From positions 471,988,792 to 472,052,791 of the forward strand of contig CM042697.1 in assembly GCA_023614405.1 (NCBI GenBank): a DNA stretch of 64,000 nt. Reading direction: 5' to 3'. Each line of letters starts with the position of its first letter. The stretch's first letter is position 1. The stretch is from Avena insularis (Eukaryota > Streptophyta > Magnoliopsida > Poales > Poaceae). A model generated the notes under the pieces. The model did no database searches, had not been told where the DNA came from, and was given only the letters and a program-made list of their open reading frames with translations. Position numbers and translations under genes: made by a program. Below are positions 35,291 to 48,390 of this stretch, piece after piece.

Positions 35291-36004
35291 CTAACAACAG
35301 CCACTGGATAATGCGTGCAGACACCGACTCACTCCCAATCGAGCCATGCATCATGTTTTTTTTTTTTGCCAAATCTGTCCAAATCTAAAAAGTTCAACCG
35401 GAATGTGACCCCCTCTCGAAACTAATTCGGAATCTGGTCCCTGGGGTCGGGGCCGTTTAAAATGGCGTCGAAGTTGTACACGTCGTCGCGCACACATCAG
35501 GAAACCGAACCGAAGGAGGTCGACTCCGTTTAGAACTGCGCCGACATCCCTAGTTTGCCTCCCAGCTGCTTCCCTAGTTTGTACAACTTAAATGGCGCCG
35601 ACCCCAGGGGTCAGATTCCGAATTACTTTTGAGGAAGGGTCGGATTTGGAAAGATTTGGCAAAAAAATAGATGCATCATGATTCACACTTGGTGATTGTT
35701 AAGAGCCACGTTGTTATTTATTTTGGTTTATTTGATCTTGTTCATGTGGTGTGGGCTGTGAAAAGTTGTTGCGTTGGCACCCGCGCGCTGCATTTTAGCG
35801 CACCTGATGGAGGGCTATTTTAAGCTTTATTTTCACGTGCTAATTTTAGCACGTCCGTCGAATAAAAACACTGCAGCGCATGCTAAAATTAGATTGCGCC
35901 GCCGCTATATCACACGCCTGCTAAAGTTGCTCTAACAACAACAGCCACTGGACAATGCGTGCAGACACCGACTCACTCCCGAACGATGCATCATGATTCG
36001 CACG
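35291..36004. repeat. ~70-bp direct duplication flanking a ~250-bp insert
   Basis: The block aacaacagccactgga...aatgcgtgcagacaccgact with atgcatcatgatt occurs as 35291-35355 plus 35671-35688 (split by a later MITE) and again, intact, as 35937-36004. The DNA between, 35689-35936, is unrelated. It carries gcgctgcattttagcgc and ctgctaaagttgctcta segments typical of dispersed grass repeats. Confidence 0.75.
35356..35670. mobile_element. MULE-type MITE
   Basis: Inverted arms of about 90 bp (tttgccaaatctgtccaaat against atttggaaagatttggcaaa; shared inner motif aattcggaatctg) enclose a short GC-rich centre. The flanking direct repeat atgcatcatg (35346-35355 and 35671-35680) is 9-10 bp, the size made by Mutator-like transposases. 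No coding capacity. Confidence 0.82.
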
Positions 36005-37909
36005 GCTAGCTAGCGAAAACGAGATCCAGATCCGAAGAGGCAAGTACCTTTCGTCCAAATGCAAATGCATGCCGCGTCGCGCCTCACTTGCCACGGGCAC
36101 TGTAGGTTTCCTCAGCATGCACGTCCCATTAGTACGTTTCTCTTCTCGACAATGACATTGCTGCAACGCTTGATTAGTGCGTTGTGCTCATCAAATCACA
36201 TTTTGTTCCCGAAAACATGGGGCTGCTAGGTATACCGTATATGCCACGGCATACCCTGCGCTAGTCCGAGCATGTACTCTTTTAATCAAGATGAGCCGTG
36301 AGCTAATGCGTGCAAGGCGCGGCGCCCATTCCACTCTCCTGTTCAGATTGTAGTACCAAAATTTGGTACTACAATCCGATTTGGTAGTAGATACTCACGG
36401 TTTTGGTAGTAGATACTTTACAAAAAGACTCTTATCACTGAGAGTATTAGCTTTGATAGTAGATACTTATCATCCGATTGATTACTTCACTGTTTTGCAT
36501 TGGCCAATAATCTCCTTGTATATGTTACGAAAGCAAAAGAAATATCTAGCTATATTGTACCTGCATGTGAGCAACTCTACACTGCGTTTTCGTATTATAT
36601 GGATATAATGGGTTAGTTTCGTAGCATCAGCTGATAATTACTCTTCGGTAGTCAACTATATGATACATATTTGGTTGTAGCTTTTTGTAACATGTTTTTC
36701 ACATATTTTATTATTTATTTTAGTACAATATAACTGTATTTTATAGTCTCATTGGAATATTTATGCAGGCGTCGAATACTTTGAATATTTAGGGTCGCAT
36801 GCAAAAGCAAGAATTTAGTTCAATATTGGGACGCTCCGTCCAACGGTGCTTGTGTCCTACAATTTACGTTTTTAATTATAATGCAAAATCCTGTTTTATC
36901 CAAATGTCATATCATAAATCTTTGGCAGGCAAATAAAAATTATGGCATGGCATACCCTTTTTAAAATCTTAGATCCGCCACACCCCCGTGGGGCTGTTTG
37001 CCTAACTCCACAAGCGGGAGCACCAACAGCTTTGCTCAGATCATGGGCTGCATCTGCACGCACACGTGCGCCCAGAGATCATTACGATCGAGCATATCAT
37101 GGTCACAGCCACGATGGCGCTCGCAGGAGCAGACCTGGAGAAAATAGGAGGTGATCGCGGCGGGCGACAACAAAACTAATCCCATTCAGGGTTCCGTCCC
37201 TCTCGGTGACGAAGACGTCGGTCCGTTTTGTCTTCGGTGTCCTCGAACCTTGCGGGTGTGGCGGACCACAGACTCTCGCCGAAGGAAAGGATCACTTTTT
37301 TTGTTTAGACTGTTGTCAGCGTATTCTTCGGTATGTTGAGGCGATGGCTACGACCCATCGTATCCTTTCTCCGGTGGTGCGTCCAGGGCCGGCGAGGGGC
37401 GGGTTGAGTCGTGTGTCCGAGGCATCCCCTTCTTCATCAATAAAAAGCTCAGCTCTGTCTAGACACTTCATTTTTATTGTTTCATGCACAGTTGTGTTGT
37501 TCTTGGAGCGTCTTAGTTTTCTTTTGCTTTGCTTAGTTTGTTTCATTTTTTAAGTAGTTTGTACCCCCATTTTCGCTGTATTGTTTTGCAAATAAGTTTG
37601 CTTGGTGTTTGGAAAAGAGTAGTAAGTTCTTGCTTGAAGTGTAAGAGGAGTTTGCATTAACTGTGACTTAGACTTTAGCATGACATGATAGGCGTTGTTT
37701 TGATATTATGCTTAGTGATTATTTTTATAGCATGTCTTGTTCCAAACAATTAGGATTGCTTAGTGTGTCTTGAAGAAATTATGTGTTGTTTTAGCATGCA
37801 AAGCATAGTATTGTGGTATTCTTTTTTTATGCTTTGCTTGAGTTGACTTGGCACATGCTCACACCATGCTATGACTATGACAAGTCACCATTAGCCTCTA
37901 TGATCATTT
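36005..37909. other. AT-rich DNA without a supported gene; right part probably old Gypsy internal DNA
   Basis: A perfect 11-bp-arm palindrome is present at 36350-36372. From about 37400 the composition resembles the segment that resumes at 48391, on the far side of the solo LTR. This part is therefore probably the 3' internal region of the Gypsy element whose LTR starts at 49986. No coding domain was recognised. Confidence 0.45.
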
Positions 37910-39386
37910 TGTTGGAGATATGCCCTAGAGGCAATAATAAATATAGTTATTATTATATCTTTGTGTTTATGATAAATATTTACATTCATGCTATAATAGT
38001 ATTAACAAGGAAATATTAATACTTGTGTGATTTGTAAACTAAAATAGAGTCCCTAGTAAAGCCTCTTTATAATACTAGCTTGTTGGTTAATAAATGATTG
38101 TGGTTTCCCTATCATGAACATTGAGATGTTATTAACAACAAGATCATATCGTTAGGAGAATGATATGGTGGACATACTCCTATAGATAAGCGTAGCATAA
38201 AGATCAAATCATTTTAATAGTTCAAATTGCTATATGCTTTCTCATACATAGTAACCTAATTCCTTCGACCATGAGATCATGCATATCACCTTCACCGGAA
38301 GGATGCTTTGATGACATCAAACACCACACCATAACTGGGTGGCTATAAAGGTGGCATTGAGTGTTCGGAAAGTATTGGTTGAGACACATGGATCAAGAGT
38401 GGGATTTGTCCATCCATATGACGGATAGATATACTCTGGGCCCTCTCGGTGGAATGTCATCCAATTGGCTTGCAAGCATGTGACTGGCTCACAAGGGATC
38501 ACATATCACGGGAACGAGAAAAGAGTACTTATCAGTAACGAGGTTGAACTAGGTATGCGAGATAAACGATCATAACCTTGGATAAGTAAACTATCGTGAG
38601 ACAAAGGGAAATTGGCATCGTATGTAAGTGGTTCATTCGATCGCAAAGTAATCGTAGAAATATGTGGGAGCCATATGAATTTCCAGATTCCTCTATTGGT
38701 TATTGATCGGAGAAGTGTCTCGATCATGTCCGCATAATTCACGAACCGTAGGGAGACACACTTAAGGATTCGACGTTGTTTGAGTAGTTATGGAATGATG
38801 AGTAAGAGACCGAATGTTGTTCGGAGTCTCGGATGGGATCCGGGATATCACGAGGAGATCCGGAATGGTCCGGAGAATAAGATTCATATAAGGAAAGTCA
38901 TGTTTCGGGGTTGGAGAATGGTTCCGGTGTTTTCATTGGAAATGTTCTAGAAGGTTCCGGAATGTCCGGCACTCCGGAGGGGAAGGGTACATGAATGTGT
39001 TATATCAAGTTGGTATGATTGCATCATGTACTTGGTGTCATCGCTGAACAAAATAAAGGGTTTAATCAAATCCTAGTTTGAAAAGTCAAACGCCAATTTG
39101 AAAAGTCAAACGGCTATTTTGTGAAGTGGTGGGAAAGTGGGAAACCGAGTTGGGGAGGAGTTCCTCCTCCACCGCCGGCCCACTAGGGATCCGAGTTGGG
39201 GAGGGACTCCCCTCCCCTTGGCCGACGCCTCCCACCTATAAAGGGAGGGGCAGGGCTGCCCCTCCTAGCACACAAGTTCTCTACCCAAAACCCTAGCCCG
39301 GCGCCGCCACCTCCTGTTGCCGCCGCCTAGGGATCCCCTAGTCGCCGACTTGGGCAGCCCCAAGCCCTAGCCGCCGGCCCTAGCAC

Positions 39387-41092
39387 TGAAGGGTATCGCA
39401 GCATAATAAATCAAAATTTTCTACGGAAGCGAATAGAGGGAAAGCCAAGATCTAATCTAGGAGATGCAAACAACGAGAGAGATTGGATTAGATCTTCATA
39501 CCCTTGAAGATTCGCACAGCGGAACGTTCGTCGGAACGTGGGTGATGTAGTCGTACTCGCTTCTCCTCCTCGCGATCAGATCCGATCTAGCACCACAAGT
39601 GGCGGTGCCTCCGTGAGATGCACACGTGCGGCACCTCAACGTCTCCTCCTTCCTCGGACCAGCAAGTATGGTGGAGAGATAGATTGGATCTACAACACGA
39701 CGGCGTGGTGTATATGGTGGAGAATTTCTGCCGCAGGGCTTCGCCACAAACAAATGGGAGGGAGAGAGGAGGCAGGCAACTAGGGTTTGGAGGAAGGTGT
39801 AAGGGGGTGTGAGAGGGGGAGCACCAGCCCTCTATATATAGAGGGGGGTGCGGCCAGCCCTAGCCTCTCCTCCAAGCCTATCTCTAGTTTAAACAATTTA
39901 AACTCTCCCTTATCTAGAAATCCTATCTTATCTTATCTCTAGTTTAAACGATTTAAACTATCTAGGATCGGCTGGGCCCTATGGGGCCTTGTGCCCCTGG
40001 CCCAATGCGGCCAGGACACTCCCTCATAGGCTCATGCCCCCTCCCGGAAGGTGGGACCACGTTGGCCCCTTCCGAAGGTTCTAAAGCTTCCGTACAATAC
40101 CGATTAACCCGGAACTATTCGAACTCCAAAAACTGCTTGCCTTATATGAATCTTATTCTCGGACCATTCCGAACCTCTCGTGATATCCCGGATCCCATCC
40201 GAGACTCTGAACAAAAATTCATAAACCAATTATCCAATCTATCCTAGCGTCGAGACACGTTATGTGTGACCTCGCGGTTCAAGAATATGCGACATGATCT
40301 TCTATCAATAATCAACAATGGGTCTGGGCACCCATATTGACTCCCACACATTCATCGATGATCATATCGGATGAACCACGATGCCAAGATTCAATCAATC
40401 CCATATATATATTCCCTTCGTCTCGCAATATTTTACTTGCCCGAGATTCGATCGTCGGTATCGTCATACCTAGTTCAATCTCGTTCACAACAAGTACTTT
40501 ACTCGTTCCGTAATCCGATATCACTTTGTGATCAACTCCTTAACCACATGCTTGCAAGCGGTGTTGATATCGATTACCGAGTGGGCCCAAAGTATATCTC
40601 TCCGACTTGGGAGGGACAAATCCCATCTCGATACATACAACCCAATGATACTTTCCGATCACCGAGAGACACCTTTATGATCACCCTCTCATAGGATGAC
40701 GCTTTGATGACCTCAAAGCTTTCTTCGATACTGTGGAGTTGTATTATCTCATGGTCTAAGGAATACAATATTTGACATAAGAAAAACTTCGCAAAGACGA
40801 ACACGATGACACGATCTAATTGCTTCGCTTAGTTTGGGTCTATACATCACATCATTCTCTAGTGATATGATCTCATTATCAATTGACAACTCATGTCTAT
40901 GGTTAGGAAACCTTAACCATCATTGATCAATGAGCTAGTCCATAGAGGCGTACTAGGGATACAGTGTTGTTCACAAACCACACAAGTATTAAAGTTTCCG
41001 TTTAATACAATTCTAGCATGGAATATAAACTTTATCATGAACAAGAATTATAATAATAACATCTTTATTATTGACTCTAGGGCATAATTCCA
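39387..41092 (-). repeat. 3' LTR of the nested Angela-like element
   Basis: About 1.7 kb, starting tgaagggtatcgcag on the plus strand and ending ggcataattcca. It matches 46251-47936 with many 1-4 nt indels. A polypurine-like aagtgggatc (minus strand) precedes it at 41093-41102. Confidence 0.87.
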
Positions 41093-41271
41093 GATCCCAC
41101 TTGCACTAGAGTCAATAATCTAGTCTACATTTGGCAACAATCTTACACCCATGGCACTGAGGTGCTGATCATGTTTTACACGTGGAAGAGGTTTAGTCAA
41201 TGGATCTGCGACATTCAGATATGTATGTACTTTGCTGATCTTCAGATCTCCATCTGCTATATAATCTCGGA

Positions 41272-42246
41272 TTATATGAAACTTATGTTGATATGCTTGG
41301 TCTTTGGATGATATCTTGGTTCCTTAGCGAGTGCTATGGCGCCGGTGTTGTCACACAATATCTCCAGTGGTCCAATGCACTTGGAACCACGCCAAGCTCG
41401 ATGATGAAGTTTCGATCCAAACTCCTTCACTTGACGCTCGCAGCCATGTATTCGCTTCTCTTGTAGATCCCGCGACCACGCTTTGCTTGCAGCTTCTCGA
41501 CTCCACAGCTCCTCCATTCAAAATATACACGTATCTGTCTCGAGATTTAGCATCATCCTTGTCGATGTCGAAACTAGCATCGACGTAACCTTTACGAGCT
41601 GTTCATCACCCCATAGACTAAGAACATTTCTTTAGTCCTATTTAGGTACCTTAGGATGTTCTTTACGGCTATCCAAAGATTCCACTCTGGATCACTTTGA
41701 TATCCTTTCGTCAAACTAAGAGCATTGGACACATCCGTCTAGTACAAAGATGGCATACATGATGGAACCTATGGCCGAGGCATAAGGCACTTTGCTCATA
41801 GCTTCCTATCATTTCATCAGTAGTGGACACCGAGCCTTGCTCAATATCTTACCCGACAACATAGGCAATGAACCTTTCAATGCCTTATCCATTCGAACCT
41901 TTTGAACTTTGTCTAGGTATGTACCGCTTAAAGCTATCAGCGCCTTTTGTCTATCTCTATAGATTTTGATGCCCAATATATAAGCAGCTTCACCTAGGTC
42001 TTTTATTGAAAAACACTTGTTCAAATAACTCTTCACATCGTTAAGCATGTTGATGTCATTTCCAATAATCAATATGTCATCCACATATAGTACCGTAAAC
42101 GCCACCGAGCTCCCACTCACTTTCTTGTAGATGCAAGCTTCAGAGCAATTTGGAACAAATCCAAAGCTCTTGATCACTTGATCAAAACGAAGGTTCCAAC
42201 TCCGAGATGCTTGCTTCATCCATAAATGGAACGCTGAAGTTTGCAT
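41272..42246 (-). pseudogene. pol: Copia reverse transcriptase and RNase H fragments
   Basis: Frame 42246-41809 carries the reverse transcriptase core with YVDDILIIGND, including the two catalytic aspartates, preceded by the WNLRFDQVIKSFGF block. Frame 41517-41272 carries the RNase H end (LEILCDNTGAIALAKEP). The region between them and the reverse transcriptase start up to 42796 are frameshifted. These are remnants of a single polyprotein. Confidence 0.88.
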
Positions 42247-42796
42247 ACTTTATCACATCCTTAGGATCGACAAAACCTTGGTTGCATCATATACAACTCT
42301 TCATCAATGTTGCCATTGAGGAAAGCAGTCTTGACATCCATTTGCCATATTTCATAATCATGAAACGCAACAATTGCTAATAAAATCCGAATGGACTTAA
42401 ACATCGCTACGGGAGAGAAAGTCTCATCGTAGTCAACACCTTGAACTTGTCAAAACCTTTCGCAACAAGCCGTGCTTTATAGGCGGTAACATTACCATCC
42501 GTCCGCTTTTCTTCTTGAAGATCCATTTGCACTCAACGGCCTTTGGCCGCTAGGAGGGTCCACCAAAGTCCATACTTGGTTTTCGCCATGGATCCCAATT
42601 CGGATTTCATGGCTTCTAGCCATTTCTCGAGTCTGGGCTCATCATCGCTTCCTCATAGTTCGTAGGTTCACCGTCTTCTACTAACAAGATCGTCAAGACA
42701 GGTTGCTGCCGTACCACTCGGGGGCACGCGACCTTGTCGACTGCGGACGTTCGAGCAACATCGTCCAAGCTTCATGATCCTTGTCATTAGCTTCCT

Positions 42797-43990
42797 CTAT
42801 TGTTGGTGCAGTGCCTTTGGAACAATTACAGGTGCTGCGCTACTCTCCAATTCAAGAGAAGGTTCAATAACCTCGTCTAGCTCTACTTTCCTCCCACTCA
42901 CTTCTTTCGAGAGAAACTCCTTCTCAAGAAAGGAACCATTCTTTGTGACAAACACTTTGCCTTCGGTTCTGTGATAGAAGGTATACCCAATAGTTTCCTT
43001 AGGGTATCCTATGAAGACGCATTTCTCCACTTTGGGTTCGAGCTTGTCCGGCATCAACTTCTTGACGTAAGCTTCGCATCCCCAAACTTTAAGAAATGAC
43101 AACTTAGGTTTAGCACCAAACCACAGTTCATACGGTGTCGTCTCAACGGATTTAGATGGAGCCCTATTTAAAGTGAATGCAGCGGTTTCTAATGCATAAC
43201 CCCAAAATGATAACGGCAAATCAGTAAGAGACATCATCGATCGGACCATATCTAATAGGGTTCGATTCCGGCGTTCAGACACACCATTGCGCTGTGGTGT
43301 TCCGGGTGTCGTGAGTTGTGAAACGATTCCACTTGCTTTGAGATGCGTGAGAAAATCATAACTCAAATATTCGCCCCCACGATCGGATCGTAGAAACTTA
43401 ATCTTTCTGTTACGATGGTTCTCCACTTCATTCTGAAATTCTTTGAACTTTTCAAACGTTTCAGATTTATGTTTCATTAAATAGATATACCCATATCTAC
43501 TTAAGTCATCTGTAAAAGTGAGAAAATAGCGATATCCACCGCGCGTCGAAACACTCATCGGTCCGCATACATCGGTATGTATGATTTCCAACAAGTCCGT
43601 TGCTCGCTCCATCATACCGGAGAACGGGGTTTTGATCATCTTGCCCATGAGGCATGGTTCATGTGTCAAATGATTCAAAATCAAGAGACTCCAAAAGTCC
43701 ATCGAATGGAGTTTCTTCATGCGCTTTACACCAATATGACCTAGACGATGCCACAAATAAGTAGTATTATCACTATCTACTTTGCATCTCTTAGCCTCAA
43801 TGTTATGGATGTGTGTTTCATCCCTTTCGAGATTTAGAAGAAATAAACCATTCACAAGAGGTGCATGACCATAAAAGATGTTACTCATATAAATAGAACA
43901 ACCATTATTCTCCGATTTAAATGAATAACCGTCTTGCAATAAACACGATCCAGAAATAATGTTCATGCTCAACGCAGTACATAATAACAT
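42797..43990 (-). pseudogene. pol: Copia integrase with GAG-pre-integrase domain
   Basis: A 397-codon open segment of the broken polyprotein. It starts in the pre-integrase domain (WHRLGHIGVKRMKKLHS, the zinc-binding HHCC histidines). It then contains the rve core with HTDVCGPM, the second Asp in FTDDLSRYGY and the ERRNRTLLDM block near the catalytic Glu, ending in the linker with WGCEAYVKKL and VFIGYPKETIGYTFY. Such integrases insert element cDNA into the host genome. Neighbouring domains are in other frames, so no full protein is made. Confidence 0.9.
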
Positions 43991-44024
43991 TTATTAAGGT
44001 TTAAAACTAATCCCGAAGGTAAAA

Positions 44025-44457
44025 CTAAGGAGAGCGTGCGACGGCCATCACATCAACTCTTGATCCGTTGCCAACGCCGATCGTCACCTCATCCTCGCAG
44101 TCATTGCCTATTCCGTAGCTCTGTTTCGAGTTACAAATATTAGCAACTGAACCAGTATCAAATACCCAGGCACTACAACGAGGGCTAGTAAGGAAAACAT
44201 CAATAACATGTATATCAAATATACCTTTGATGGTGCCAGCCTTCTTGTCCACTAAGTACTTCGGACAGTTGCGCTTCCAGTGACCCTTGTCCTTGCAATA
44301 GAAGCACCTGGTTTACGGCTTGGGTCCGACTTGAGCTTCTTCTCAGCAGGGCAACGCGCTTGCCGCCGCCTTTCTTGAAGGGCTTCTTTGCACCTTTACC
44401 TTTCTTAAAGGAGGGCTTGTTGACCATCAACACATGATTATCCTTCTTGATGTCCAC
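44025..44457 (-). pseudogene. pol: Copia gag zinc knuckle and protease fragments
   Basis: Overlapping frames 44457-44215 and 44252-44025 cover a Lys-rich gag tail, a CCHC knuckle region and the aspartic protease active site in WVFDTGSVANICNS. In functional elements the protease cleaves the polyprotein. The frame change between the two is a lesion. Confidence 0.85.
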
Positions 44458-44524
44458 CTCCGCAGCCTTCAGCTTTGCGAAGAGCTCGGATCGTGATCGA
44501 TGGAACCAATCTGATTATGAGTCA

Positions 44525-45046
44525 CTACAAAACTTTTGTAGCTGGGAGGGAGTGATTGTAGAACCTCATCAATCTTGAGCTCCTCCGAATCTTGCAGTCC
44601 AGTTGCTCAAGGCGTTGAGTGTAGCCCGACATCTTAATGGCGTGCTCACTAACGGAACTCCCTTCCTCCATCTTGCAGTTAAAGAACTTCTCGGAGATCT
44701 CATATCTCTCAGAACGGGCCTGAGTCTGAAACATGGTTTTCAGCTCCTCGAGAATCTCAAAGGGCCCGGGATAGTTTTCAAAACGATTTTGAAGTTCCGG
44801 TTCCATAGCAAACAACATGGTGCTCTTAATCACACCATAATCATCTTTATGCTGATCGATAGGCGGCTTTCTCATCAGCCGCGCTTGCACGAGGGGGTTA
44901 CCTAACGCTTTCTCAAGGACATAGTCCTTTTGTCCGCCGCATGTAATGATTATTAGATTGCAGAACCAGTTGGTGAAGTTAGACCCATTGTTTCTAAGCT
45001 TTTCTTTCTCAGCAAAAACGTTGAAGTTGAAGTTGGACTTGGCCAT
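44525..45046 (-). pseudogene. gag: Copia gag N-terminal part
   Basis: Starts MAKSNFNFNVFAEKEKLRNN, the Angela-type gag start. It includes the FTNWFCNLIII and ISEKFFNCKMEEGSSVSEHA blocks of the UBN2/gag-polypeptide family. The frame is lost near residue 150, before the zinc knuckle. Confidence 0.87.
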
Positions 45047-46250
45047 TGGATCTACAGTATTTGCAAGTACAATTTAGACTATGTTCATGATAAATAGTTC
45101 AACTTAATCAAATTACTAGATGAACTCCCACTAAATTCAACATCCCTCAAGTTGCTTAGTGAACACGATCCAAATTCACCACACCTAATCCGATCATCAC
45201 GAGAAGAGATGTGGTTTCAATGGTGGACAACGTGTCAATCATATCATTCATATGACTCATGCTTAACCTTTCGGTTCTTGCGTTCCGAGGCCATGTCTAT
45301 ACATGCTAGGCTCAAGTTAGACCCAAGTATTTTCGCAGTAAAACTGGCTTGCACCCGTTGTATGTGAGCGAGAGTCTATAGCACCCGATCATCACGTGAT
45401 GCTTGGACACGCATTTAACTTTCAACGGTGCATACTTTGGGGAGAACACAGTTTTATCTTGATCTTTAAGTGAGGAATCATCTTATAATGCTACCGCATG
45501 ATCTAAGCATAATAAGATACATAAAAGGATAAACATCACATGCATATAACTTTATGTGACATGGTATAGCCAATCTTCGCAAGAATGATATCCATCTTGT
45601 GCGTTCCGGCATGATCTCAATCACTCCACCATGATTGCCTCCACCACTAATTGCAACTACAACTATTGCTAACTACTTAGCGATAAAGTAAAGCTATTAC
45701 ATGGCGTATAAGAAGTTGACTGCAGGTCATACACAATTATAAAGACAACCATATGGCTCTGCGCCAGTTGTGTACTCATAGACATGCAAGTCGTGAAACA
45801 TTACAAAACATGATCATCGCATACAATATACACATCACATCTTGGGCCATACCATATCACAGAAAACACTCCTGCAAAAACAAGTTAGACGCCTCTACTT
45901 TGTTGTTGCATGTTTTACGTGGCTCATGGGAGTAGATGCTAAGAACGATTCTTACCTACGGAAAGCCACAACGGTGATATTATGGTTGCCAAACTCCGTG
46001 TTAATCCCATGTCAACTATAGTGAGAGAAACCGACATCCACCACCGCATGTGTGGTACAAGCCACACGTCAAGTGCGGAGCCGGTCTCGCATGAACGACG
46101 TCGTAAGGTTGGCCTGGACCGCTTCAATCTCACTATCCCGGCCATAAGAAGAACACGAACAAGAGGCTTGCAACAGAAAACATCGCCCGCAACAACCATG
46201 TTATGCTCTACTCGTGAATCACATCTACGCATAGATCTAGCTCGATACCC

Positions 46251-47936
46251 TCAAGGGTTTTAAAGATAGTAAATCAAAATTTTCTACGGAAGCAGAGGGA
46301 AAGCCAAGATCTAATCTAGGAGATGCAAACAACGAGAGATTGGATTAGATCTTCATACCCTTGAAGATTTGCACAGCGGAACGTTAAATCCGGGCGTGGG
46401 TGATGTAGTCGTACTTTCGCTTCTCCTCCTCGCGATCCGATCCGATCTAGCACCACAAGTGGCGGTGCCTCCGTGAGATGCACACGGCACCTCGGCGCCT
46501 CCTCCTTCCTCGGACCAGCAAGTATGGTGGAGAGATAGATTGGATCTACAGCGACGCGTGGTGTATATGGTGGAGAATTTACGCTTCGGGCCTACAAACA
46601 AATCGGGAGGGAGAGAGGAGGGCGCAGGCAACTAGGGTTTGGAGGTAGGTGTCAGAGCGTGAGAGGGGTCGCACCAGCCCTCTATATATAGAGGGGGGGT
46701 GCGGCCATCCCTATCCTATCCTCCAAGCCTATCTCTAGTTTAAACAATTTAAACTCTCCCTTATCTAGAAATCCTATCTTATCTTATCTCTAGTTTAAAC
46801 GATTTAAACTCTCTAGGATCGGTTGGGCCCTATGGGGCCTTGTGCCCTGGCCCAATGCGCCAAGACACTCCCTCATAGGCCCATGCCCTCCCCGGAAGGT
46901 GGGACCATGTTGGCCCCTTCCGAAGGTTCTAGAAGCTTCCGACAATACCGATTAACCCGGAACTATTCCGAACTCCAAAAACTGCACCGCCTTATATGAA
47001 TCTTATTCTCGGACCATTCCGAACCTCTCGTGATATCCGGATCCCATCCGAGACTCGAACAAAATTCATAAACCAATTATCCAATCTATCCTAGCCGAGA
47101 CACGTTATGTGTGACCTCGGTTCGAGAATATGCGCACATGATCTTCTATCAATAATCAACAGCGGGTGCGGGCACCCATATTGACTCCACACATTCATCG
47201 ATGATCATATCGGATGAACCACGATGCCAGGATTCAATCAATCCCATATATATATTCCTTCGTCTCGCGATATTTTACTTGCGAGATTCGATCGTCGGTA
47301 TCGTCATACCTAGTTCAATCTCGTTCACAAAGAAGTACTTTACTCGTTCCGTAATCCGATATCACTTTGTGATCAACTCCTTAACCACATGCTTGCAAGC
47401 GGTGTTGATATCGACACGAAAGGGGCCCAAGTATATCTCTCCGACTTGGGAGGGACAAATCCCATCTCGATACATACAACCCAACAGATACTTTCCGATC
47501 ACCTGAGAGACACCTTTATGATCACCCTCTCATAGGATGACGTTTGATGACCTCAAAGCTTTCTTCCGATACCAGGGAGTTGTATTATCTCATGGTCTAA
47601 GGAATACAATATTTGACATAAGAAAAACTTCGCAAAGACGAACACGATGACACGATCTAATTGCTTCGCTTAGTTTGGGTCTATCCACCACATCATTCTC
47701 TAGTGATATGATCTCATTATCAATTGACAACTCATGTCTATGGTTAGGAAACCTTAACCATCATTGATCAATGAGCTAGTCCATAGAGGCGTACTAGGGA
47801 TACGGTGTTGTTCACAAACCACACAAGTATTAAAGTTTCCGTTTAATACAATTCTAGCATGGAATATAAACTTTATCATGAACAAGAATTATAATAATAA
47901 CATATTTATTATTGCCTCTAGGGCATAATTCCAACA
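46251..47936 (-). repeat. 5' LTR of the nested Angela-like element
   Basis: About 1.69 kb, ending ggcataattccaaca at the plus-strand right end. The inner boundary is followed on the minus strand by GGGTATCGAGC (46240-46250), a mutated form of the Met-tRNA primer site. Confidence 0.87.
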
Positions 47937-48390
47937 AGCACCTCCTCCTTGGTATGTCTAAACCCTAGATCACCGAGGAGCTCTCTCATAGTGCACCATA
48001 CTCGCTCCGGCTTAAGGCGAAGCCCTGCGAGATCTCCCCTCTACTTCCGGTACCACGCCGTTGTGCTGCCGGAATCGCGAGGAGAGTGCTACAACCTCCG
48101 CTGCCTGCTGGAACAAGGGAGAGGAAGGTCTTCGTCGAGTACGGAACGTGTGACCGACTGCGGGAGCGCTGCCGGAACGCAGCGCCGGAAGGATCGTCTA
48201 CGCTATCTTGAGATCGAGAAGAGTACGACTACATCACCCACGAGAATCCGCTCTCGTTAAACACTTTGGAATCTTCGAGGGTGAGTTATTCCATCGACTC
48301 GTTGCTACAATCTAGTAGATAGATCTTGGCTTGTTTGTTTGTATGCGGTAGAAATTTTTTGTTTTCCATGCTACGAAACCCTACACATTT

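Larger units (their letters stand above)
39387..47936 (-). mobile_element. Angela/BARE1-like Copia retrotransposon, decayed
   Basis: An 8.55-kb element inserted in the solo LTR with exact 5-bp duplication agcac (39382-39386 and 47937-47941). It has LTRs at both ends and gag, protease, integrase, reverse transcriptase and RNase H in copia order on the minus strand. The reading frame is interrupted by many small indels, so it is not autonomous now. Length and LTR terminus (TGTTGGAATTATGCCCTAGA on the minus strand) match the Angela/BARE1 family of wheat-tribe genomes. Confidence 0.92.
37910..48385 (+). mobile_element. Solo LTR, Angela/BARE1-like, split by a nested element
   Basis: The LTR starts tgttggagatatgccctaga at 37910 and ends ctacgaaaccctaca at 48385. 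The 5-bp duplication cattt flanks it (37905-37909 and 48386-48390). Its two parts, 37910-39386 and 47937-48385, add to about 1.9 kb once the nested element and its duplication are removed, close to the Angela LTR length. No internal domain accompanies it. A solo LTR results from recombination between the two LTRs of one insertion. Confidence 0.87.

Noticed and set aside
34541..35311. Several overlapping frames of 80-180 codons on both strands.
   Set aside because: They share one GC-rich patch, lack domains and mirror each other on opposite strands, as expected from composition alone.
36350..36372. Perfect palindrome gtagtaccaaa-a-tttggtactac.
   Set aside because: A single short hairpin in AT-rich DNA, without flanking duplication or repeat copies, is not distinctive.
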